Shown piece by piece: positions 58,429-64,000 of a stretch of 64,000 bases of DNA. A program made the translations under genes and the position numbers. The number at the start of each line of letters is the position of its first letter. The stretch's first letter is position 1. Under the pieces are notes generated by a model, which worked only from the letters and a program-made list of their open reading frames with translations, ran no database searches and was not told where the DNA came from. The stretch is from contig NZ_CP035283.1 in assembly GCF_004103755.1 (NCBI RefSeq), positions 2,914,001 through 2,978,000 of the forward strand, read 5' to 3'. This DNA is from Caproiciproducens sp. NJN-50. GTDB lineage: Bacteria > Bacillota > Clostridia > Oscillospirales > Acutalibacteraceae.

Positions 58429-59393
58429 CAGCTCGCCTTCAGGTCGATCCTGTCCTCCCCGTTTTCGGGGATGACTCCCTTCATCGCGGCGATCGCGGTC
58501 TCGATCATCGAATCGTCCGGCTCCCTGGTCGTGATGCGCTGGAACCAAAGCCCCGGGGCCGCGATGATCCGGGTCAGCGTGTTATCATTTCTGCCGCAGT
58601 AGCGGATCATCTCGTAGCCGATGCCCATCACCAGCGGGATGCACAAAAGCTTGACCGCCGTTCGCAGGAACGGGTTGGAAAACGGAATGAAAAATCCGAT
58701 GATGATTCCGACGAGGAGCATCAGCACGAGGAAGCTGGTGCCGCAGCGCGGATGAAACCGCTGATGCTTTCTCACGTTCTCCACCGTGAGCTCCTCGCCG
58801 CTCTCATAGCAGAAGATCGTCTTGTGCTCCGCACCGTGGTATTCGAACAAGCGCCGGATATCTTTCATGCGGGAGATCAAAACGATATAGCAGAGAAAAA
58901 TCAGGATGCGCATCAAGCCCTCCAAAGGAGAGCGCCAAACGGAAAAGCCGGGCCCGGCCATACCCTGAACCAGGTTGAACAGCCAGGTCGGAAGAATGAA
59001 AAACAGCGCGATGGCCAGCAGGATGCCGAGAACCGACCCGATTCCCATGACGACGTTCATGATTTGATCGCCGAAATGATCGTTCAGCCATTTGTCGAAC
59101 TTGGTTTCCTCGCCTTCCTCAATGTCTTCCAGGCCGGAAATCTCGGCGGAGCGCGACAGAGCCCGGTAGCCGACCGCCATGGAATCCACAAAGGCGAACA
59201 CGCCACGCAGAACGGGCAGCTTCCAGAAGGAACTGCGGGCGCGCGGGTCTTTCGCCGAAAGCTCTTCCAGCGTGATTTCGCCGTCCGGCTTGCGGACGGC
59301 CAGAAGCGTTTTTTTCGGGCCGCGCATCATGATTCCCTCGATCAGGGCCTGTCCGCCGATGGATGTGATGCACTTTATTTTTTCTCTGGGCAT
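58428..59393 (-). CDS. DUF1385 (YqhQ-like) membrane protein
   Basis: 321 residues. The conserved start reads TSIGGQALIEGIMMRGPKK. Several hydrophobic segments lie in about residues 105-240, between them the conserved YHGAEHKTIFCYE and HPRCGTSFLVLM. The family is widespread in Clostridia and Bacilli, often beside prmC and prfA, and its biochemical role is unknown. Conserved His/Cys/Glu positions suggest a metal site (inference). Confidence 0.9.
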   Translation of the reverse strand: MPREKIKCITSIGGQALIEGIMMRGPKKTLLAVRKPDGEITLEELSAKDPRARSSFWKLPVLRGVFAFVDSMAVGYRALSRSAEISGLEDIEEGEETKFDKWLNDHFGDQIMNVVMGIGSVLGILLAIALFFILPTWLFNLVQGMAGPGFSVWRSPLEGLMRILIFLCYIVLISRMKDIRRLFEYHGAEHKTIFCYESGEELTVENVRKHQRFHPRCGTSFLVLMLLVGIIIGFFIPFSNPFLRTAVKLLCIPLVMGIGYEMIRYCGRNDNTLTRIIAAPGLWFQRITTREPDDSMIETAIAAMKGVIPENGEDRIDLKAS

Positions 59394-59419
59394 AAACTCC
59401 TGGTTTCCTTTCTCAGACC

Positions 59420-59578
59420 GCCGATAAAGTTGCGCAACCGCAAAATTGCGTGCAATTTTGCTTGCCGCGTTGGCTGTACCTGCAAACCTCGGTCACATAC
59501 AAGAAGTATGTTCCCTCGTTTTCAGATTTACCGCCTTGCCTTGCACAATTTTCGACGGTCTGCGCGGTTTTATCCGGC
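59420..59578. repeat. MITE-like intergenic element with long imperfect inverted ends
   Basis: The left end GCCGATAAAGTTGCGCAACC and the inverted right end GCCGGATAAAACCGCGCAGA match with small gaps, and the similarity continues inward through AAAATTG and TGCAA, giving arms of nearly 50 bases. An internal perfect hairpin, GCAAAATTGC with GCAATTTTGC, lies at 59440-59461, and CATAC/GTATG pairs in the middle. The 200-base gap between the histidine kinase and DUF1385 genes contains little else. A transposon-derived element is inferred; other copies cannot be checked here. Confidence 0.5.
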
Positions 59579-59593
59579 AGGCGGCTCTTGACG

Positions 59594-61027
59594 CTATGTC
59601 TCTTTCAGCTCGTTTTCCAGTCTGTCGTAGGTGGGAATTCGGATCGTGACGGCGGTGCCGATATTTTCATGGCTTTCGATGTCAAGGCTGCCGGAATGCA
59701 GATTCATGATCTCGTCCGCGAGCGCGAGCCCGATGCCCGACCCGCGCACGGTTTGATTCGCCTTGTAGAATTTCTTTTTCACGTTCGGCAGATGCTCGGC
59801 GGGAATGCCGCAGCCGTTGTCGCTGATGACGACGCGGATGAAGCCGCCCTCCTCATCCGCGGTCACGCTGATGGTGCCGCCCTCGTTCGTGTATTTCAGC
59901 GCGTTGTCCAGGACGTTGACAAACACCTGGCGCAGCCGGTTGATGTCTCCCAGCACCGGCGAAAGCATCTCCGGCTCCTCGTACAGCAGGAATTTATGCT
60001 CCGAGGCGGCCCGCTCGCTGAACATGTAGACGGCCTCTCCCAGCTCGGCCAGGATGTCGATTTTATCCATCGTCAGCGTCATGCGGCCGCTCTGCATGCG
60101 CGAAAAGTCCAGCAGCTCCTCCACGATGCCGGAGAGGCGCTCCGATTCCCGCACGATGATGTTCATGCCGCGGCTGAACGTCTGCCGGTCGGTGTCGCCG
60201 GCCTGGATCGTCTCCGCCCAGCCCTTGATGGCGGTCAGCGGCGTCCGCAGCTCATGGGAAACGGAGGAAATAAAGTCGTTTTTCATTTTTTCGCTCTGCC
60301 CCAGCTCGTCGGCCATGTCGTTGATGGTGTCGCAGAGCTGGCCGATCTCGTCGTCGTTCGACTTCAGGATGCGCGCCTTGAAGTCGCCCTGCGCGATCAG
60401 CCTGGCCGTCGCGCCGATGCGCTTGATCGGAACGATGATCGACCGCATGAAATAATAGCTCGACAGGATAACGAAGAGCAGGATCAGCAGCCCCGCGATG
60501 ATCAGGGCGCCCACGATGATGACGATCTGCCGGTCCGCCTCCTCCAGGGAGACGACGTACCGGATGGCGCCGACCGTGCTTCCGAGATTGCTGCGCATCA
60601 CGCGGGTCACCGCCATGACCTTTTCCCCGCCCGTGAGCCGGCCCGTCCAGGTGCCGTAGCCGCTCGCGCTTTTCAGGGCGGCTTCGTAATCCGGGATCTG
60701 CTGGTCTTCATCCGGCGCGAAGCCGATGGAGGTGATCAGGATCTTTCCGGAGGAATTGATGACCATCAGTTCCATGTTTTCCTTGTTCGGGAAATTTTCA
60801 ACATAGCTGCGCGCCGCGGTGGAAAATTCAGTCGGGGATTCCCTGCCGTAGCTGGAAAACATGTTCGTCAGCTCGTCGCTGCGCCCGTTTAAAGCCGAGC
60901 GGATCCCATTGTAAACATACCCCTGGATCACGGCGGAAAGGGTCGCGATCAGCGTGACCACGATCAGCAGAATCACCCCGAGGCTGTTCAGCAGCCACCG
61001 CCTTGTGATGCTGCTCTTCTGGATCAT
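59594..61027 (-). CDS. sensor histidine kinase
   Basis: 477 residues. A first membrane span covers about 12-34, an extracytoplasmic sensor domain about 35-160, a second span about 165-187, then a HAMP domain (RSIIVPIKRIGATARLIAQG). HisKA carries the phosphorylated His258 in SVSHELRTPL; the ATPase domain has NALKYTNEGG, VISDNGCGIP and GSGIGLALA. It pairs with the response regulator just upstream. ATG after AAGGGGGG; a GC hairpin lies in the 98-base gap before it. Confidence 0.95.
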   Translation of the reverse strand: MIQKSSITRRWLLNSLGVILLIVVTLIATLSAVIQGYVYNGIRSALNGRSDELTNMFSSYGRESPTEFSTAARSYVENFPNKENMELMVINSSGKILITSIGFAPDEDQQIPDYEAALKSASGYGTWTGRLTGGEKVMAVTRVMRSNLGSTVGAIRYVVSLEEADRQIVIIVGALIIAGLLILLFVILSSYYFMRSIIVPIKRIGATARLIAQGDFKARILKSNDDEIGQLCDTINDMADELGQSEKMKNDFISSVSHELRTPLTAIKGWAETIQAGDTDRQTFSRGMNIIVRESERLSGIVEELLDFSRMQSGRMTLTMDKIDILAELGEAVYMFSERAASEHKFLLYEEPEMLSPVLGDINRLRQVFVNVLDNALKYTNEGGTISVTADEEGGFIRVVISDNGCGIPAEHLPNVKKKFYKANQTVRGSGIGLALADEIMNLHSGSLDIESHENIGTAVTIRIPTYDRLENELKET

Positions 61028-61125
61028 GCCGGTCCCCCCTTTTTCCGCGGGCCAAGCCCCAATTCAAATCAGCGGTTCCCTTCGATCTTTGCCCCGCGCC
61101 TCCCGCCGCAGGCGCGAAAATGAGG

Positions 61126-61836
61126 CTACGCCCCTCCCTCCCATTTGTACCCGAGGCCCCAGACGGTGATAATATGCCTCGGGTTGGAGGGTTCATCCTC
61201 GACCTTCATCCGAAGTCTGCGGATGTTCACATCCACGATCTTTTCCTCCCCGTAATACGCTTCGCCCCAGACGTGCCTCAGGATATCGGTCCGGTCGAGC
61301 GCGGTGCCCGGATTGGAGAAGAAATACTCCATGATCTGGAACTCCACCTGCGTCAGCTCCACCGGCGTCCCGCGCCGGAACAGCGTGCGGTTGCGCAGGC
61401 TGAGCACAAATTCGCCCGAGCGGATCTCGTCCCGCAGAGCGCCGTGGCCGCGGGACTGCTCCAGCGCGACGCGGCGGTAAACGGCGTCGACGCGCGCGAC
61501 CAGCTCGCTCGGTGAAAACGGTTTGGTGACATAGTCGTCCGCCCCCATCATCAGCCCGCTGACCTTATCCATCTCCTGTGTTTTAGCCGTCAGCAAAATG
61601 ATCCCGATGGAGCCGCTCCTGCGGCGGAGCTCCTTGCAGACCGCGAGGCCGTCGAACTGTCCCGGCATCATGATGTCCAGCACAGCGACGTCGATCCCGT
61701 CCCCCTCGCGGTCGTAAATCTGAAGGGCTTCCTCCCCGTTGGCCGCCTCACGCGTCTCGTACCCCGCCCGCTTTAAATTGATGACGACAAATTCGCGGAT
61801 GGCCTGTTCGTCCTCCGCAACCAATATTGTTTTCAT
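61126..61836 (-). CDS. OmpR/PhoB-family response regulator
   Basis: 236 residues. The receiver domain has the acidic pocket E8/D9, phosphorylated D54 in LDIMMPG, and the Lys in LLTAKT. A winged-helix DNA-binding domain covers about 130-233 (LTQVEFQIMEYFFSNPG, VDVNIRRLRMKVED, VWGLGYKW). It lies 21 bases after the lipoprotein gene and ahead of the kinase. Confidence 0.96.
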   Translation of the reverse strand: MKTILVAEDEQAIREFVVINLKRAGYETREAANGEEALQIYDREGDGIDVAVLDIMMPGQFDGLAVCKELRRRSGSIGIILLTAKTQEMDKVSGLMMGADDYVTKPFSPSELVARVDAVYRRVALEQSRGHGALRDEIRSGEFVLSLRNRTLFRRGTPVELTQVEFQIMEYFFSNPGTALDRTDILRHVWGEAYYGEEKIVDVNIRRLRMKVEDEPSNPRHIITVWGLGYKWEGGA

Positions 61837-61857
61837 TCGTCTACCTCCCCCGACCTG

Positions 61858-63207
61858 TTAATCTTGTGATATCACCTGAAAAGCCTCCTGAATCTCGCTC
61901 TTCGTCATGGAAAGGGGGTTATCCGGAGTGGGCAGGCTGGCGGCAAACACGGAATTGTCCTTTTCCGACAACTTGAAATAGCTCTTGACCCCTTCCCCCT
62001 GATCCCATTCCCTGCCTGGAAAAGTCTGGATGGTGAGCAGCGGCGCGCCGGTAAATCCCGCCTTGTTTTTCTGCGTTGTCAGCCACTCATAGACCGTCAC
62101 CATGCGGGAGCTCGGGTCGAGCTTCGTCGTGACTTTCCCCCGCCACATATCGGGAACCAGAAACCAGTAGCCGTCCGAATAGTTGATGAACATGCTCATC
62201 ACGCGGAACAGCGTTTCGGTGTCCGTGTCGTAGCGGAACCAGCTGGTCAGATAGGCGGAATCGTCCGCCGTCTTTCCGCTGTAGCCCGGCATCAGCGTCA
62301 CCATCGGAATCTCGATGATCCGGTCGCCGTTGATGTCCCTGCTGACAACGGAGGTATTCCGCTCGGTGCTTTTGGCGCTTTTTGTCCTCGGGTCATAAAA
62401 CGGCGAACGCAGCGTTTTCGTCTTTTTATCCCAATAAAGAAGCTCCGTCACCATGGTGTCCGCCGTCTTTACCCCGTCCAGAACAATCCCGACCTGCTTT
62501 TCATTGATCAGGCCCGTCAGGACGGAAGCGTATTTTGTCACGCCGATATCCAGCGGAGCGGAACCCATCTGCTCGATCGCGCCGCCCTTGACCCGCAGCA
62601 GCTGCGCCGAAGCCGGCTGGTCCCCGACCGTGACGCTTGCGGTAAAGATCTCGTCCCGGCCGTCCCCGTCAAAATCCATCACGGCCATCTCGGTGTAGCT
62701 CTGGTTCATCTGCAGTTCCTTCATCTGGCCGTTCTGCTGATAGTAGGAACAAATGTCCCCCGTGTTGTTCAGGCTGCTTCCCCAGCCGACAATCACCTCA
62801 TCCTTGCCGTCGCCGTCCAGATCCCCGAAGCAGACCCGGTCCACATTGGAAGCCGGGTTGCTGAAAGAGCCCATGCTTTCCCATTTCCCGCCGTTTTGGC
62901 GCATGAACATCACATTGATCCCGGACGTTTCGTCGTCTTTCTGATAAAATGCGATTGCCTCGTCGTTTTGGTCCCCGTACAGATCGTGTTTGATGATCGC
63001 GGAGCGGTACTCGCCGGCGGAGGGATATTTCAGCGTCATTTTCCCGCCGGCCGTGCTCTCCAGCAGGCTCTGGATATCCGCCTCGTTCTCCCCGGTCGGC
63101 TTCGGCGCGTGCATCAGCGACTGGGCGTCCAGGCCGACGAAGGAACAGCCGGACAGGGAAACAACCATCAGAAGCAGAACCGCGATTACGGCTGTTTTCC
63201 GCTTCAT
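61858..63207 (-). CDS. lipoprotein with FG-GAP/VCBS-like repeats
   Basis: 449 residues. The signal peptide ends LLLMVVSLSGC (lipid-anchored Cys at about 21). The body has repeated calcium-site-like motifs: FGDLDGDGKDEVIVG, VMDFDGDGRDEIFTA and SRDINGDRIIEIPMV, the pattern of FG-GAP/VCBS beta-propeller blades. Surface location and binding role are inferred. It is the first gene of an operon with the response regulator and kinase, so it may be the sensing partner or the target. ATG after GGAGGGGGG. Confidence 0.8.
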   Translation of the reverse strand: MKRKTAVIAVLLLMVVSLSGCSFVGLDAQSLMHAPKPTGENEADIQSLLESTAGGKMTLKYPSAGEYRSAIIKHDLYGDQNDEAIAFYQKDDETSGINVMFMRQNGGKWESMGSFSNPASNVDRVCFGDLDGDGKDEVIVGWGSSLNNTGDICSYYQQNGQMKELQMNQSYTEMAVMDFDGDGRDEIFTASVTVGDQPASAQLLRVKGGAIEQMGSAPLDIGVTKYASVLTGLINEKQVGIVLDGVKTADTMVTELLYWDKKTKTLRSPFYDPRTKSAKSTERNTSVVSRDINGDRIIEIPMVTLMPGYSGKTADDSAYLTSWFRYDTDTETLFRVMSMFINYSDGYWFLVPDMWRGKVTTKLDPSSRMVTVYEWLTTQKNKAGFTGAPLLTIQTFPGREWDQGEGVKSYFKLSEKDNSVFAASLPTPDNPLSMTKSEIQEAFQVISQD

Positions 63208-63237
63208 GAAGCATCCCCCCTCCGGCTTTGATCCTGT

Positions 63238-63449
63238 TTATTATAACATGAACCGCGAAGCTGCGGAAAACGCGACCCGCCCGCAATTATGGTTTAATGT
63301 TCTCTCAGGCATCGGAAGCTTTGCTTCCGTTTATGCCGTGAGGTTATTATAACATGAACCGCAAAGCCGTGGAAAACGCAGCCGGCCCGCAATCATGGTT
63401 CAATGTTCTCTCAGGCATCGGAAGCTTTGCTTCCGTTTATGCCGTGAGG
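63238..63449. repeat. 106-bp tandem duplication upstream of the lipoprotein gene
   Basis: Two full copies (63238-63343 and 63344-63449) plus the first about 11 bases of a third (TTATTATAACA at 63450). The copies differ at a few bases near the front; the second half is the same, including a hairpin with CGGAAGC/GCTTCCG and outer GGCAT/ATGCC arms. Each junction carries TTATTATAAC, which on the minus strand reads GTTATAATAA, a good -10 element. The repeat lies where promoters of the minus-strand operon would be. Confidence 0.9.
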
Positions 63450-63529
63450 TTATTATAACATAAACACTATAAAAAAACAGTATCAAATCTGTAAACATAC
63501 GCCCAGCCTCGGTCCCGCCGCGCAAGGTC

Positions 63530-63558
63530 TTGACAATAGTACACATATTGCATATGAT
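63530..63558 (+). promoter_or_regulatory. promoter of the PadR-type regulator
   Basis: TTGACA (63530-63535) and TATGAT (63553-63558) are separated by 17 bases. The stretch AGTACACATATTGCATATGA to AGTATACT (63538-63571) is rich in short inverted repeats, a possible autoregulatory operator. Confidence 0.7.
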
Positions 63559-63592
63559 ACAAGTATACTATATGATGAATGGAGTGACAGGC

Positions 63593-64000
63593 ATGTCGCT
63601 GAAACACGGATTGCTTGGAATCCTGAATTACGGGAGCATGACGGGATATGATCTGAACAAGGTCTTCGAAGATTCTCTGTCCTTTTTCTGGAAAGCCCAG
63701 CAAAGCCAGATCTACCGGGAGCTTGCTTCCCTGGAACGCCTCGGGCTGATCTCGTCGGAGCTGGTTGTCCAGGACGGCCGCCCGAACAAAAAAGTATACC
63801 GGATCACGGGGGAGGGCAGAAAAGAACTGGACTCCTGGCTGAGAAGCGGACTAAGCGACGACCTGTTCATCAAACGCAGCGGCTTTTTGATGAAAGTCTT
63901 TTTTTCCGGGGAACTCCGGCCGGAAGAGACGGCGCGGATGCTCCGCGCCTACCTCGCCCGCTGCGAGGCGGAGCTGAAGGCGATGGAACAAATCCCGGCT
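63593..64000 (+). CDS. PadR-family transcriptional regulator, 3' end cut by window edge
   Basis: 136 residues visible. The N-terminal winged helix reads KHGLLGILNYGSMTGYDLNK, then SQIYRELASLERLGLISS and KKVYRITGEGRKELDSWL, which is the PadR/Vir domain. It is followed by the start of the C-terminal helical dimerisation region. ATG at 63593 follows GGAGTGACAGGC. PadR proteins usually repress genes for transport or detoxification; the target cannot be named. Confidence 0.88.
   Translation, partial: MSLKHGLLGILNYGSMTGYDLNKVFEDSLSFFWKAQQSQIYRELASLERLGLISSELVVQDGRPNKKVYRITGEGRKELDSWLRSGLSDDLFIKRSGFLMKVFFSGELRPEETARMLRAYLARCEAELKAMEQIPA

Noticed and set aside
59446..59649. A 67-codon ORF in the gap before the DUF1385 gene
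   Set aside because: It lies in the inverted-repeat element and runs into the histidine kinase gene in antisense. The repeat explains it better.
63238..63460. CRISPR array
   Set aside because: There are only two long direct copies with no spacers and no cas genes.

Overview
The window reads as a GC-rich, low-GC-in-promoters chromosome segment of a Firmicute, most likely class Clostridia (an Oscillospirales/Ruminococcaceae-type organism is my inference, not demonstrated). Signs are strong AGGAGG ribosome binding sites, three T-box leaders, an archaeal-type prolyl-tRNA synthetase, zinc-type S4/S14/L36, an Na+-decarboxylase beta subunit, a SpoVB-like flippase and a Gram-positive SOS box at recA. 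I see no phage, transposase, CRISPR array, tRNA or rRNA. The segment looks like core chromosome.

Layout. 1-2.7 kb (minus): DUF218 protein, pyrC, pyrF (cut by the window edge). 3.0-5.3 kb (plus): serC-serA. 5.4-6.6 kb (minus): a 54-residue membrane protein and a secreted amidase with a variant zinc site. 6.7-22.5 kb (minus): the S10-spc-alpha ribosomal protein cluster from rpsJ to rplQ, including secY, adk, map, a KOW protein, infA and rpoA. It starts from one clear promoter with an untranslated leader that carries a terminator-like hairpin. 22.5-27.0 kb (minus): a lipoprotein, proS, an oadG-like peptide, oadB and acpP.

27.2-37.7 kb (plus) is an aromatic amino acid cluster: aroE, a shikimate kinase, DAHP synthase, tyrA, aroB, aroA, aroC and pheA. 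A diguanylate cyclase gene sits reversed inside it. This is the most interesting region. About 0.5 kb is present twice: once ahead of the shikimate kinase gene and once ahead of the DAHP synthase gene. Each copy holds a short ORF rich in Phe and Tyr codons with its own ribosome binding site, then an intrinsic terminator, then the ferredoxin-like (FL) regulatory domain of DAHP synthase. In one copy that domain is fused to DAHP synthase (its usual place) and in the other to shikimate kinase. So a module with both attenuator-like and allosteric parts appears to have been copied to a second enzyme of the same pathway.

37.9-42.3 kb: lipoprotein, prmA, SpoVB-like flippase, CmpB-like membrane protein, acetyltransferase. 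42.4-48.2 kb: ilvB-ilvA-ridA (minus) and a cstA-type transporter (plus) diverge from about 46.1 kb, each behind its own T-box; I read an isoleucine (AUC) specifier in both. 48.3-52.5 kb (minus): ybaK-type deacylase, an atypical NRAMP transporter, and cysE-cysS behind a T-box with a cysteine (UGC) specifier. 52.5-59.4 kb (minus): pgsA, rimO, a flavin-nucleotide-binding protein, recX, recA, a methyltransferase, prmC and a DUF1385 protein. 59.4-63.2 kb (minus): a lipoprotein, response regulator and histidine kinase operon, preceded by a 106-bp tandem duplication. A PadR-type regulator starts at 63,593 and runs off the end.

Coordinates of starts were chosen from ribosome binding site spacing; several genes appear to start at TTG. 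Pairings, promoters and specifiers were read by eye and no folding program or database was used.
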